Notes: generated by a model not told the origin, from the sequence alone. 64,000 bases of DNA from Dyella_A sp035685805 (GCF_035685805.1 NZ_DASSAB010000032.1:13130-77129); one strand, 5' to 3'. Positions 42,611 to 53,516 are shown, counted from the first letter of the stretch. Program-made: numbers and translations.

Positions 42611-43993
42611 TCAGCGCATCGGCGGCATGCCGCCGCCCATCCCGCCCATGCCCTTCATGGCACCGCGCATCTGCCGCATCAGGCCCTTGGTGCCACCCTT
42701 GGCCAGCTTGGACATCATCTTTTCCATCTGCATGTACTGCTTGAGCAGACGGTTGACGTCGGCCGGCTGGGTGCCCGAGCCGCGGGCCACGCGGGCGCGG
42801 CGCGAGCCGTTGAGCAGGTCGGGATGGCGCCGCTCCTTCTTGGTCATCGAACCGATGATCGCGACCATGCGCTTCAACTCGCCGTCGTTGACCTTCGACT
42901 TGACGCTGTCGGGAATGCTGGACATGCCGGGCAGTTTGTCCATCAGGCCGGCCAGTCCACCCATGTTGTTCATCTGCTCGAGCTGGTCGCGCATGTCGTT
43001 GAGGTCAAAGCGCTTGCCCTTCATCACCTTGGTGGCGAGCTTCTGCGCCTTTTCCTGATCGACCTTGCGCTCGACCTCTTCCACCAGCGACAGCACGTCG
43101 CCCATGCCCAGGATGCGCTGGGCGACGCGATCCGGATGGAACGGCTCGAGTGCGTCGAGCTTCTCCCCTGCGCCCAGGAACTTGATCGGCCGCCCGGTGA
43201 CGTAGCGAACGGAGAGCGCCGCGCCGCCACGCGCATCGCCGTCGGTCTTGGTCAGCACCACGCCGGTCAGCGGCAGCGCCTCGGCAAACACCTTGGCGGT
43301 GTTGGCTGCGTCCTGGCCGGTCATGGAGTCGACCACGAACAGCGTCTCGACCGGCGTGATCGCGGCATGCAGGGCCTTGATCTCATCCATCATCGCCTGG
43401 TCAACGCTCAGGCGACCGGCGGTGTCGACCAGCAGCACGTCGATCACCTCGCGCCGCGCCGCAGCGATGGCCGCCCGGGCGATGTCGATCGGGTTCTGCC
43501 CGGCCTCGGAGGGGAAGAAATTCACTCCCACCTGCTCGGCCAGCGTGCGCAGCTGCTCGATGGCCGCCGGACGGTACACATCGCAGCTGACCACCATCAC
43601 GCGCTTCTTCTTGCGCTCCACAAGGAAGCGCGCCAGCTTGCCGACGGTCGTGGTCTTGCCGGCGCCCTGCAGGCCTGCCATCAACACCACGGCCGGCGGC
43701 TGCTGCGCCAGGTTCAACTCGGTATTGACCGTGCCCATGACGGCCGTGAGCTCGTCGCTCACCACCTTCACCAGCGCCTGGCCCGGCGAGAGGCTCTTGA
43801 TCACCTCCTGCCCGACCGCACGCACCTTGACCCGCTCGATCAGCGCCTGCACCACGGGCAGCGCCACGTCCGCCTCGAGCAGGGCGATGCGCACTTCGCG
43901 CAGCGACTCGCGAATGTTCTCCTCGGTGAGCCGCCCGCGACCGCGCAGGCGGTTGACGGTGGTGGACAGGCGTTGGCTGAGCGACTCGAACAT
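42611..43993 (-). CDS. ffh: Signal recognition particle protein Ffh
   Basis: A 460-residue SRP54 GTPase that with 4.5S RNA brings nascent membrane proteins to FtsY. The NG domain has GLQGAGKTTTVGKLARF, DTAGRLSVD and TKTDGDARGGAALS. The M domain is methionine-rich at the end (GGMGGGMPPMR). First gene of the cluster. Confidence 0.98.
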   Translation of the reverse strand: MFESLSQRLSTTVNRLRGRGRLTEENIRESLREVRIALLEADVALPVVQALIERVKVRAVGQEVIKSLSPGQALVKVVSDELTAVMGTVNTELNLAQQPPAVVLMAGLQGAGKTTTVGKLARFLVERKKKRVMVVSCDVYRPAAIEQLRTLAEQVGVNFFPSEAGQNPIDIARAAIAAARREVIDVLLVDTAGRLSVDQAMMDEIKALHAAITPVETLFVVDSMTGQDAANTAKVFAEALPLTGVVLTKTDGDARGGAALSVRYVTGRPIKFLGAGEKLDALEPFHPDRVAQRILGMGDVLSLVEEVERKVDQEKAQKLATKVMKGKRFDLNDMRDQLEQMNNMGGLAGLMDKLPGMSSIPDSVKSKVNDGELKRMVAIIGSMTKKERRHPDLLNGSRRARVARGSGTQPADVNRLLKQYMQMEKMMSKLAKGGTKGLMRQMRGAMKGMGGMGGGMPPMR

Positions 43994-44137
43994 GGGGAGA
44001 AACCGTGGCGCGGAAAACGACGATTATAGCCAACGCCGCCGTGCCCGCCGCGCGTACGTCGGAATTGTCCTGCTGCCCCGGCGAAACCCCGTGCGATGCC
44101 TGCCCGCGGCGACACCGCTGTGCGACACTGCCCGGCC

Positions 44138-44938
44138 ATGACGCTCACCGTGCTCAACCTGCTTGCCATCGCCCTGTACGCCGCGGCCGCCGCGAGTCTT
44201 GCCTGGCCCCTGCTCGCTCCTGGACGCGCTCCGGCCGGACGCGGTCCGCTGGCGCTAGGCGCCCTTGCCGTGGCGCTGCATGCGGGGATTCTGCTCGGCA
44301 TGCACCGTGGCGCGCTGGACCTGCACTTCTTCGCCGCGCTGTCGCTGGTTGCATGTGTGGTCTCGGCGCTGACGCTGCTGGTCAACCTGACCCGCCCCGT
44401 AGCGGCCCTCGGTGTGATCGTGTTTCCGCTGGCGGCGCTGCTGGTGGCGGTAGACCGCTTTGTCGCGCCACCGACCATGCCGCAGCCGATGGACTGGCAG
44501 ATCAAGCTGCACGTCACCGTGGCCCTGATCGCCTTCAGCGTGCTGTCGATCGCCGCCGTCATGGCGATCGGCCTGGCGGTGCAGGAACGGGGCCTGCGCC
44601 ATCGCCAGTTCGGCCCGTGGCTGCGCGCGCTGCCGCCACTGACACTGACCGAGAACCTGCTGTTCCAGCTGATCGGCGCCGGTTTCGCGCTGCTCACGCT
44701 GACCTTGCTCACCGGCTCGCTGTTCGTCGACAACCTGTTCGGCCAGCACCTGGTGCACAAGACCGTGCTGTCGATCGTCGCCTGGCTGATCTTCGGCGCC
44801 CTGCTGTTCGGACGCTGGCGCTACGGCTGGCGCGGGCGCCGCGCGGTGAACCTCACGCTGTCCGGCATGGCGCTGCTGCTGCTGGCGTTCTTCGGCACCA
44901 AGGCGGTGCTGGAGCTGGTGCTGCACCGCGGTCTCTGA
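44138..44938 (+). CDS. Cytochrome c assembly-like membrane protein (YpjD/CcsA family)
   Basis: A 266-residue protein of about eight transmembrane helices, of the CcsA/YpjD (HemX-like) group: a conserved histidine in KLHVTVALIAFSVLS and the TENLLFQLIGAGFALLTLTL and HLVHKTVLSIVAWLIFG segments. In xanthomonads it commonly lies divergent from ffh, as here. CcsA-type proteins act in haem delivery for cytochrome c, but this short branch may have another role. Start at MTLTVLNLLAIAL. Confidence 0.8.
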   Translation: MTLTVLNLLAIALYAAAAASLAWPLLAPGRAPAGRGPLALGALAVALHAGILLGMHRGALDLHFFAALSLVACVVSALTLLVNLTRPVAALGVIVFPLAALLVAVDRFVAPPTMPQPMDWQIKLHVTVALIAFSVLSIAAVMAIGLAVQERGLRHRQFGPWLRALPPLTLTENLLFQLIGAGFALLTLTLLTGSLFVDNLFGQHLVHKTVLSIVAWLIFGALLFGRWRYGWRGRRAVNLTLSGMALLLLAFFGTKAVLELVLHRGL

Positions 44939-44962
44939 GGTCGACGCGGCGGCGCCGGGGCA

Positions 44963-46342
44963 TCAGCGACAGGCGTCGATCGCTTCGGCCAGACGTTCCA
45001 CTCCGATCACTTCCATCTCGCCCACGCGAGCCTTCTTCGGCGCGTTCGCCTTCGGCACGATCGCGCGCAGGAAGCCGTGGTGTGCCGCTTCCTTCAGACG
45101 CTCCTCGCCGTTGGGCACCGGCCGGATTTCGCCGGACAGGCCCACCTCGCCGAACGCAATGGTCTTCTCCGGCAGCGGCCGGTCGCGCAGGCTGGAGAGC
45201 ACCGCCAGCAGCACTGGCAGGTCAGCAGCGGTCTCCTGCACGCGGATGCCGCCAACCACGTTGACGAACACATCCTGGTCATAGGCGGCCACGCCACCGT
45301 GCCGGTGCAGCACCGCCAGCAGCATCGCCAGCCGGTTCTGCTCCAGACCCAGCGCGACACGTCGCGGATTGCCCAGCGAGCTCTGGTCGACCAGCGCCTG
45401 CACCTCCACCAGCAGTGGGCGGGTGCCCTCGCGGGTCACCATCACGGCGCTGCCGGAGGTCGGGCCCGAATGGGTGGAGAGGAAAATCGCTGACGGGTTG
45501 GGCACCTCGCGCAGGCCCTTCTCGCCCATCGCGAACACGCCCAGCTCGTTGACTGCGCCGAAGCGGTTCTTGAATGCGCGCAGCACGCGAAAGCGCGAGC
45601 CCGACTCGCCCTCGAAGTACAGCACCGCGTCGACCATGTGCTCGAGCACGCGGGGCCCGGCAATGCCGCCTTCCTTGGTCACGTGGCCGACCAGGAACAC
45701 CGAGGTACCCGTCTCCTTGGCGAAGCGGGTGAGCTTGGCGGCCGACTCCCGCACCTGGCTGACCGAACCCGGTGCGGCCGTAAGCAGCTCGGTCCAGATC
45801 GTCTGGATGGAGTCGATCACCAGCACGCGCGGCCGACTCGCGACCGCCTGCTCCAGGATCCGCTCAATGCAGGTTTCGGCCAGGCCGTGCAGTGGTGCCA
45901 GCGGAAGATCCAGCCGCTGCGCACGCGACGCCACCTGCGCCAGCGATTCCTCGCCCGTGACATACACGCTGGGCAAGCGCTCGCCGAGGGTGCCGAGCAT
46001 CTGCAACAGCAGGGTGGACTTGCCGATGCCCGGATCGCCGCCGATCAGCACCACCGAGCCGTCGACCAGGCCGCCGCCAAGCACGCGATCAAGCTCGCCG
46101 ATGCCGGTGAAGCTGCGTGCCTCGGTGGTCTGGGCCACCTCGGTCAGCGGCGTCACCTTGGGCGCGCCCGCCGCCTTGCCCGCATAGCCCACACTGCGCG
46201 AGGCAGCGACCGACTTGGCAGCCGGCTGCAGCACGATCTCGGACAGCGTGTTCCAGACCCCGCATTCGATGCACTGGCCCTGCCACTTGGAATGTTCGGC
46301 GCCGCAATCGGTGCAGACGTAGGCGGTCTTGGCCTTGGCCAT
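44963..46342 (-). CDS. radA: DNA repair protein RadA
   Basis: A 459-residue RadA/Sms: an N-terminal four-cysteine zinc finger (CTDCGAEHSKWQGQCIECG), a Walker A (GGDPGIGKST), the KNRFG motif (FKNRFGAVNELG) and a C-terminal Lon-like domain. It drives branch migration in recombination. Converges with the preceding gene. Confidence 0.97.
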   Translation of the reverse strand: MAKAKTAYVCTDCGAEHSKWQGQCIECGVWNTLSEIVLQPAAKSVAASRSVGYAGKAAGAPKVTPLTEVAQTTEARSFTGIGELDRVLGGGLVDGSVVLIGGDPGIGKSTLLLQMLGTLGERLPSVYVTGEESLAQVASRAQRLDLPLAPLHGLAETCIERILEQAVASRPRVLVIDSIQTIWTELLTAAPGSVSQVRESAAKLTRFAKETGTSVFLVGHVTKEGGIAGPRVLEHMVDAVLYFEGESGSRFRVLRAFKNRFGAVNELGVFAMGEKGLREVPNPSAIFLSTHSGPTSGSAVMVTREGTRPLLVEVQALVDQSSLGNPRRVALGLEQNRLAMLLAVLHRHGGVAAYDQDVFVNVVGGIRVQETAADLPVLLAVLSSLRDRPLPEKTIAFGEVGLSGEIRPVPNGEERLKEAAHHGFLRAIVPKANAPKKARVGEMEVIGVERLAEAIDACR

Positions 46343-46457
46343 TGCGGGAGATCCGTAAGCTGGGGAAGAAGGCCGCGAGCTTAGCCCGTGGGCATCGCAG
46401 GCCGCGAGACGCTGCGCGGCCGAGGACGTGTCGGCGCAGCACGCACCGATGACCGCG

Positions 46458-47546
46458 TCAGCCGTCGTCCTCGACGAACAGTACCCGCCGCGTCATGCCG
46501 CAGGTGAGGTCATAGCTGATCGTGCCGGCGTGCGCCGCCACGTGCTCGACCGGCAGCTCCGCCCCCCACAGCGTCACCCAATCGCCCACTTTCGCCGCAG
46601 GGGCTTCGCGCAGGTCGAGTGTGATGAGGTCCATCGACACGCGGCCGATCAGCGGCACGCTGCGATCGCCCACCCATACCGGCGTGCCGGCAGCAGCGCT
46701 GCGCGGGTAGCCGTCGCCATAGCCGATCGCAGCCACGCCCACGGGCATGTCCTGCGGGCAGGTCCAGCTGCCGCCGTAGCCGATGCGCTCGCCCTCACGC
46801 ACGCGGTTTATTGCGATCAGCCGGGTCGACAGCGTCATCGCCGGTCGAAAGCCGAAGTCGCTGCCGCTCTTGCCATCCACCACCGAGAGCCCGTAGAGCA
46901 GCCCTCCGGTGCGCACCCAGTCCGCACGTGACTGCGGCCAACCGAGCGTGGCGGCGGAGTTTGCCAGCGAGCGCGGCCCGGGCAGGCCGGCGGTAGCTGC
47001 GTCGAAACGCGCCATCTGAGCGCGGGTAACCGCGCCGTCGAAGACTTCGGACTCGGCGAAGTGGGTGAGCAGGCCGATTTCCGGATCGATGCCGGCCATT
47101 GCGGCCAATCGTGCATGCACCTGCGCCACCTGCTCCGGCGCAAAGCCCAACCGGTGCATCCCGCTGTCGATCTTGATCCAGACCCGCAGACGCCCGCGCC
47201 GTGGCGACGCCTCGGCCAGCCACTGCAGTTGCGCCTCATGGTGGATCGCTGCATCCAGACCAAGCCGTTGCATCTCGGCGATATCGCCCGCCTGGTCGGG
47301 CCCGGAAAGCACAGCAATGTGCTGGCGGTGGCCGGCTGCGCGCAGGCGCAGACCGTCGCCCAGCGCGGCTACGGCAAACGCCTCGGCCTGCTCGTCGAGC
47401 GCGCGTGCCACCCGTTCCAGCCCGTGCCCGTAGGCATCGGCCTTGACCACCGCCATCACCCGCGCCGGCGCGGCCGTGCGCTGGATCAGCGCCAGGTTGT
47501 GGCGCAGTGCGCCCAGATGGATCGTGGCAACGGTGGTACGGCTCAT
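46458..47546 (-). CDS. alr: Alanine racemase
   Basis: A 362-residue PLP enzyme interconverting L- and D-alanine for peptidoglycan. The PLP lysine is Lys35 in VVKADAYGHGLE, and the second-base tyrosine is probably in RIGYGGSW. It lies just downstream of dnaB on the same strand, a common gammaproteobacterial order. Confidence 0.96.
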   Translation of the reverse strand: MSRTTVATIHLGALRHNLALIQRTAAPARVMAVVKADAYGHGLERVARALDEQAEAFAVAALGDGLRLRAAGHRQHIAVLSGPDQAGDIAEMQRLGLDAAIHHEAQLQWLAEASPRRGRLRVWIKIDSGMHRLGFAPEQVAQVHARLAAMAGIDPEIGLLTHFAESEVFDGAVTRAQMARFDAATAGLPGPRSLANSAATLGWPQSRADWVRTGGLLYGLSVVDGKSGSDFGFRPAMTLSTRLIAINRVREGERIGYGGSWTCPQDMPVGVAAIGYGDGYPRSAAAGTPVWVGDRSVPLIGRVSMDLITLDLREAPAAKVGDWVTLWGAELPVEHVAAHAGTISYDLTCGMTRRVLFVEDDG

Positions 47547-47556
47547 GGGGTGAGGC

Positions 47557-47702
47557 GGGAACCGGGGAACGGGGAACGGGGAACGTACGCTTCCGCGCAG
47601 CCCTTGCGACGGCCGAATACGGCAACATCGATGATCAGGTCAGGCCAAAAGCGGCGGCGCGCTGCGCACCACTCGTTCCCCGTTCCCCGTTCCCCGTTCC
47701 CC
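47557..47702. repeat. Inverted arrays of the heptamer GGGGAAC
   Basis: Left array: about three and a half GGGGAAC units (47557-47584). Right array: about four GTTCCCC units (47674-47702). They face each other across about 90 unique bases between dnaB and alr and could pair over about 28 bases. No gene is in the loop. Confidence 0.9.
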
Positions 47703-47709
47703 ACCCTCA

Positions 47710-49104
47710 TCAATCGAACGACCCGACGAACGAATCCGGCGCGTAGTTCTCGAACTTGGTGAGGTGGCCGAGGAAGGTGAGCTTGATCGTGTCGGTCGGC
47801 CCGTTTCGCTGTTTGCCGACGATGATCTCGGCCAGCCCCTGGTCCGGCGATTCCTTGTTGTAGTAGTCGTCGCGGTAGATGAACATGATCACGTCCGCAT
47901 CCTGCTCGATGGCGCCGGACTCGCGCAGGTCGGACATCATCGGCCGCTTGTCGGCACGCTGCTCCAGCGAGCGGTTGAGCTGCGACAGCGCGATCACCGG
48001 CACGTTGAGTTCCTTGGCCAGGCCTTTCAGCGAACGCGAGATCTCCGAGATCTCGGCGGTGCGGTTTTCCTTGTTGCCCGGCACCTGCATCAGCTGCAGG
48101 TAGTCGATCACGATCAAACCGAGGCCGCCGTGCTCGCGATGCATGCGGCGCGCACGCGAGCGCAGCTCCACCGGCGAGAGCGCCGGCGTGTCGTCGATGA
48201 AGATCTTCGCCTCGGACAGGATCGAGATGGCGTTGGTGACGCGCGGCCAGTCTTCCTCGTCCAGATCGCCGTTGCGCAGGCGCTGGGCGTGGATGCGACC
48301 GACCGAGGAGATCAGGCGGAACGCCAGCTGCGAGGCGGACATTTCCATCGAGAAGATCACCACCGCCTTCTTGCCGCGCAGGGCGGCGGATTCGGCGATG
48401 TTCACCGAGAACGCGGTTTTGCCCATCGAGGGGCGCGCCGCGACGATGATCAGATCCGAGGGCTGCAGCCCCGACGTGAGCTCGTCCAGATCGGAGAAGC
48501 CGGTGGAGATGCCGGTCAGCTGACCCTTGTTCTGGTAGCGCTCGTGCAGCATGCGGAAAGCGTCCTTCACCGCCTCGCGCATGGACACCGAATCCTTCTT
48601 GCCGCGGGTGCCCGACTCGGCGATCTTGAACACGCCCTGCTCGGCGCGCTCCAGCACCTCCTGCACGCTCTTGCCTTCGGGACGGTAACCGTCCTCGGCG
48701 ATCGACACGCCAGTATCGATCAGCTGCCGCAGGATCGACTTCTCGCGCACGATGTCCGCATATGCCGAGATGTTCGCCGCGCTCGGCGTGGTGTTGGCCA
48801 GCTCGGCCAGGTAGCTCGCGCCGCCCACCAGCTCGGCCAGGCCATTGGCCTCGAACCAGTCGCCCAGCGTGACCGCATCGCACGGCATGCCCTTGTTCGC
48901 CAGCTCGTTGATGGCGCGCCAGATCAGGCGGTGATCCTTGCGATAGAAGTCCGCCTCGGCGAGGCGGTCGGCGACCCGGTCCAGCGCATCGGGCGCCAGC
49001 ATCAGACCGCCCAGCACCGCCTGCTCCGCGTCGATCGAGTGCGGGGGCACGCGCAGGGACTCCACGCTGGAACCGGTGGATTTGCGATCAGGCACAAAGG
49101 ACAT
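47710..49104 (-). CDS. dnaB: Replicative DNA helicase DnaB
   Basis: A 464-residue hexameric 5'-3' helicase. N-terminal DnaG-interacting domain from SIDAEQAVLGGLMLAPDA; Walker A ARPSMGKTAFSVNIA; FSMEMSASQLAFRLI; DYLQLMQVPG; SRSLKGLAKELNVPVIALSQ. No intein. It precedes alr. Confidence 0.98.
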   Translation of the reverse strand: MSFVPDRKSTGSSVESLRVPPHSIDAEQAVLGGLMLAPDALDRVADRLAEADFYRKDHRLIWRAINELANKGMPCDAVTLGDWFEANGLAELVGGASYLAELANTTPSAANISAYADIVREKSILRQLIDTGVSIAEDGYRPEGKSVQEVLERAEQGVFKIAESGTRGKKDSVSMREAVKDAFRMLHERYQNKGQLTGISTGFSDLDELTSGLQPSDLIIVAARPSMGKTAFSVNIAESAALRGKKAVVIFSMEMSASQLAFRLISSVGRIHAQRLRNGDLDEEDWPRVTNAISILSEAKIFIDDTPALSPVELRSRARRMHREHGGLGLIVIDYLQLMQVPGNKENRTAEISEISRSLKGLAKELNVPVIALSQLNRSLEQRADKRPMMSDLRESGAIEQDADVIMFIYRDDYYNKESPDQGLAEIIVGKQRNGPTDTIKLTFLGHLTKFENYAPDSFVGSFD

Positions 49105-49313
49105 GGATTACTCGCGCAAAGGGTGGCGGCGCAGTCCGCACACCGCGCAAGCATACGCGCCGCCATCGCACGGTACGAGACAACAAGTCTGTGGATAAGC
49201 TGTGGTTTGCCGTGGATAAAGCGCGCTGCAGGCGGCCTCTACTCGCCGCGCAAGCGCCCTGTCATGCCGAGCGCCGGGCGAAGCCGCCACGCGCGCCGCG
49301 GCGACGGCAGACA

Positions 49314-49342
49314 AAGAAAAACGGACGCCTCGCGGCGCCCGT
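49314..49342 (-). terminator. Terminator after rplI
   Basis: Stem ACGGACGCC (49321-49329) and GGCGCCCGT (49334-49342) with one mismatch and a TCGC loop. On the minus strand it is followed by TTTTTCTTTG. It ends the rpsF-rpsR-rplI operon, 27 bases after the rplI stop. Confidence 0.88.
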
Positions 49343-49368
49343 CTGTCGTTTGCCGCCTGGCAGGTGGA

Positions 49369-49815
49369 TCAACCGCCGACGACGATCACCTTGACGGTGG
49401 TCTGGATGTCGGCATGCAGGCTCACCACGACGTCGAACTCGCCGGTGTGACGCAGCGGACCTTCACCCAGGATCACCTCGCCCTTGCTCACGTCCTTGCC
49501 GGCAGCGACCAGCGCTTCGGCAATCTCGCGCGGGCCGACCGAACCGTACAGCTTGCCCTCGGGGCTGGCGTGCGCGGTGATCGTGACCGACACGTCGGCC
49601 AGGGCGGCCTTGCGGGACTCGGCATCCGACAGCTGGGTGCTGGCCTTGGCCTCGTACTCCGCGCGGCGCTGCTCGAACGCTTCGAGGTTGGCCGCGTTCA
49701 CGCGCACGGCCTTGCCCTGCGGCAGCAGGTAGTTGCGGCCGTAACCCGGCTTCACGTTCACCTTGTCGCCAAGGTTGCCGAGGTTGCGGACTTTCTCGAG
49801 AAGAATCAGTTCCAT
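49369..49815 (-). CDS. rplI: 50S ribosomal protein L9
   Basis: A 148-residue bL9: MELILLEKVRNLGNLGDKVNVKPGYGRNYLLP N-terminal domain motif (partial quotation GYGRNYLLPQGKAV), a long linker helix and the C-terminal rRNA-binding domain. Last gene of the rpsF-rpsR-rplI operon, 109 bases after rpsR. Confidence 0.97.
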   Translation of the reverse strand: MELILLEKVRNLGNLGDKVNVKPGYGRNYLLPQGKAVRVNAANLEAFEQRRAEYEAKASTQLSDAESRKAALADVSVTITAHASPEGKLYGSVGPREIAEALVAAGKDVSKGEVILGEGPLRHTGEFDVVVSLHADIQTTVKVIVVGG

Positions 49816-49924
49816 GGTCTTTCCTTTTCGTTAGCACCGGTGTGGCCCGGCGCAGCCGTGGACGGTTGTCCGAAGGGTTTTCTTGCCGAACGCCCGGCCG
49901 GGAAGGCCGGACGTCCGTCCACGA

Positions 49925-50155
49925 TCAGACGTCGTGGTTGTCGGTGTACGGCAGCAGCGACAGGAAGCGGGCGCGCTTGATAGCGGTCGCCAGCTGACGC
50001 TGGTAGCGGGCCTTGGTGCCGGTGATGCGGCTCGGGACGATCTTGCCGTTCTCGGTCACGTACTGGCGCAGGGTGTTGAGATCCTTGTAGTCGATCTCTT
50101 TCACGTCTTCGGCAGTGAAACGGCAGAACTTGCGGCGGCGGAAGAATTTGGACAT
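49925..50155 (-). CDS. rpsR: 30S ribosomal protein S18
   Basis: A 76-residue bS18 (MSKFFRRRKFCRFTAEDVKE; YQRQLATAIKRARFL), which pairs with S6 on the 30S platform. A single cysteine at residue 11 is in the usual position. It follows rpsF by 15 bases. Confidence 0.97.
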   Translation of the reverse strand: MSKFFRRRKFCRFTAEDVKEIDYKDLNTLRQYVTENGKIVPSRITGTKARYQRQLATAIKRARFLSLLPYTDNHDV

Positions 50156-50170
50156 GGCTATGGATTCCTA

Positions 50171-50611
50171 TCAGTCGCTGTCGCGGTCGTTGTCACGGTC
50201 GTCGCGGTCGCGCCCGCGCGGGCGGCTCTCGCCTTCGCCATCGCTGTCGTCGTCACGGCGGCGCGAACCCTTGGCGTCGTCCTTTTCCTTCGACTTGATG
50301 ATGAACGACGGCTCGGTGTCAGCCTCGTCGCGACGGATGCACAGGTGGCGCAGCACAGCGTCGTTGAAGCGGAAGCCCGACTCCAGCTCGTTCAGCGCGT
50401 TCTGCGTGACCTCGATGTTGAGCAGCACGTAGTGCGCCTTGGCGAGGTTGACGATCGGGTAGGCCAGCTGGCGGCGGCCCCAGTCTTCCAGGCGGTGGAT
50501 CTTGCCACCGTCGGTCTCGATCAGCGCCTTGTAGCGCTCGATCATGGCGGGGACCTGCTCGCTCTGGTCAGGGTGGACCAGAAACACAACTTCGTAATGA
50601 CGCAGGGTCAT
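50171..50611 (-). CDS. rpsF: 30S ribosomal protein S6 with charged C-terminal tail
   Basis: A 146-residue bS6. The core (residues 1-~95) has MTLRHYEVVFLVHPDQSEQV and the AYPIVNLAKAHYVLL block. The last ~45 residues are a very charged tail of DRD/RGRDRDD repeats, longer than the E. coli Glu tail. It starts the operon behind a structured leader. Confidence 0.96.
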   Translation of the reverse strand: MTLRHYEVVFLVHPDQSEQVPAMIERYKALIETDGGKIHRLEDWGRRQLAYPIVNLAKAHYVLLNIEVTQNALNELESGFRFNDAVLRHLCIRRDEADTEPSFIIKSKEKDDAKGSRRRDDDSDGEGESRPRGRDRDDRDNDRDSD

Positions 50612-50635
50612 TGGGGGCAAACTCCTTGTGGATGC

Positions 50636-50677
50636 GGCCCTTGCGGGCCTGACAGCCTCCCGTCGGCGCGGTGAGGC
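50636..50677 (-). promoter_or_regulatory. Structured rpsF leader, possible S6:S18 binding element
   Basis: Within 70 bases upstream of rpsF on the minus strand are two stems: GCCTC/GAGGC (50677-50655) around a loop containing CCG trinucleotides, and GGCCC/GGGCC (50649-50636) just before the ribosome site. S6:S18 leaders use a stem with a CCG-bearing loop for autoregulation, so this is a candidate; the consensus was not checked. Confidence 0.35.
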
Positions 50678-50805
50678 AAGTGTCCGCCCGACCCTTTCGG
50701 GCGCAGACAGAAGCGGAATTGTAGGCTGGCGCAGCGAGGCCGCGCAAGTAGTTGATTCCGGGAGGGGAATGTCGCGGATGATCGACCGCGGGCGACCGGT
50801 GCGGA

Positions 50806-51132
50806 TCAGCCGACGGTGAAACTCTCGCCACACCCGCACTCGCCGGTGGCGTTGGGGTTGTGAAAGACGAAGCTGGCGTTGAGGCCCTGGCGCTGGAAAT
50901 CGATCACCGTGCCATCCACCAGCGGCAGGCTCTTGCGATCCACCACGACCGGCACGCCGTCGACCTCGATCAGCTGGTCATCGGCCCCCAGCGCCTCGGC
51001 CAGGTCCACCACGTAGGCGAAACCCGAGCAACCGGTGCGCTTGACCCCGAAGCGCACGCCGGACGCGTCCGGACTCTGCGCGAGGAACTGGCGCATGCGC
51101 TGACTGGCGACGGGCGTGATCGAGATGGTCAT
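50806..51132 (-). CDS. IscA/SufA-type iron-sulfur carrier
   Basis: A 108-residue A-type iron-sulfur protein. The three ligand cysteines are in VKRTGCSGFAYVV and the C-terminal GECGCGESF. It accepts and passes on clusters in Fe-S biogenesis. Closest in motif to IscA. It is divergent from asnS. No isc or suf operon is adjacent. Confidence 0.9.
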   Translation of the reverse strand: MTISITPVASQRMRQFLAQSPDASGVRFGVKRTGCSGFAYVVDLAEALGADDQLIEVDGVPVVVDRKSLPLVDGTVIDFQRQGLNASFVFHNPNATGECGCGESFTVG

Positions 51133-51285
51133 GGCAAAGCTCAACTGGCGGGGCGGGAAAGTCGCGAGGGTACCGGGCCGTACATTATCATGCGGGTTTT
51201 GGCCCTCGCCGGACGCTCCCGGCGGTACATCGGCCATCCCATCGACATGCACCCACATGCGGCGCATCAGCAGGAGTTTCAATCC

Positions 51286-52701
<1,416 letters not shown>

Positions 52702-52718
52702 CCATTCCAAGATCCCCC

Positions 52719-53516
52719 ATGCGCCTCCCCGCCCCCATCCCCGCCTCCCTGGCCGCCACGGCGCTGTGCCTGCTGCTGGCCGCCTGCCACAGTGCCAAGG
52801 TGTTCGTGCCGCCGAACCTGCGCCCGCCCACCGATACCGGCGACGCCCTGGCCCAGGCCAGACAGCGGCTGCAGAACGCCACCCCGTGCTGCACCAGCTT
52901 TGCCGACTTCTCCTACCGCCAGCTGCTGCCGTGGCGTCCCAAGGAGTTCGAACTCGGCGCCAACAGCCCGGTCGCCAACCTCAACGGCGTGCGCAGTTAT
53001 TTCCTTGCTTTCAAGCTGCCTACCGACGTGCCGCTGCCCTACCGCATTGCGATGAAGTCGGAGTTGAAGGGCCGCTGGCTGCACTCGAGCTACCTGTTCG
53101 CGCCCACCACCGTGGTGCTCGACGACGCGTTCCAGCCGGTGGACAGCAAGGACGTGCCGTTGTGCGAGTACATGGGCTGGAGCAAGACCACCACCGGCGC
53201 GTTCGGCAGTGCCACGATCGACAGCCCGAAGGCGCGCTACCTGGTGATCTACTCCTCCGCCGACCAGCAGTCCGGCGCCACCTACTGGGAGCAGTCGCCG
53301 GCCGCGTTCTCGGCGGAGTCGCCGGTGAACATGACCTCCAAGGGCAGCTTCAAGATTCCGCACGGGCCGGACGGCACGGTCTGGATCGGCCTGATGAACG
53401 ACACCTACAAGACCGCCGTTGACGAGGCCATCTGCGGCGAACCGCCCAAGGGCGATGGCTTGCTCAAGACCCTCAGCACGGCGCTGCCCACGCACTGGAT
53501 CGGAGACATCAATTAA
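52719..53516 (+). CDS. MalM-like lipoprotein
   Basis: A 265-residue exported protein. A signal peptide with lipobox LLAAC places the lipidated cysteine near residue 23. The body resembles the MalM family (paired cysteines CCTSFADFSYRQLLPW, then a beta-rich domain). MalM is a periplasmic protein of maltose operons, but no sugar genes are here, so the function is open. It overlaps the next gene by one base. Confidence 0.6.
   Translation: MRLPAPIPASLAATALCLLLAACHSAKVFVPPNLRPPTDTGDALAQARQRLQNATPCCTSFADFSYRQLLPWRPKEFELGANSPVANLNGVRSYFLAFKLPTDVPLPYRIAMKSELKGRWLHSSYLFAPTTVVLDDAFQPVDSKDVPLCEYMGWSKTTTGAFGSATIDSPKARYLVIYSSADQQSGATYWEQSPAAFSAESPVNMTSKGSFKIPHGPDGTVWIGLMNDTYKTAVDEAICGEPPKGDGLLKTLSTALPTHWIGDIN

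Noticed and set aside
47764..49980. Plus-strand frame of 738 codons opposite dnaB and rplI
   Set aside because: Spans a terminator and two unrelated genes in antisense; composition artefact of GC-rich DNA.
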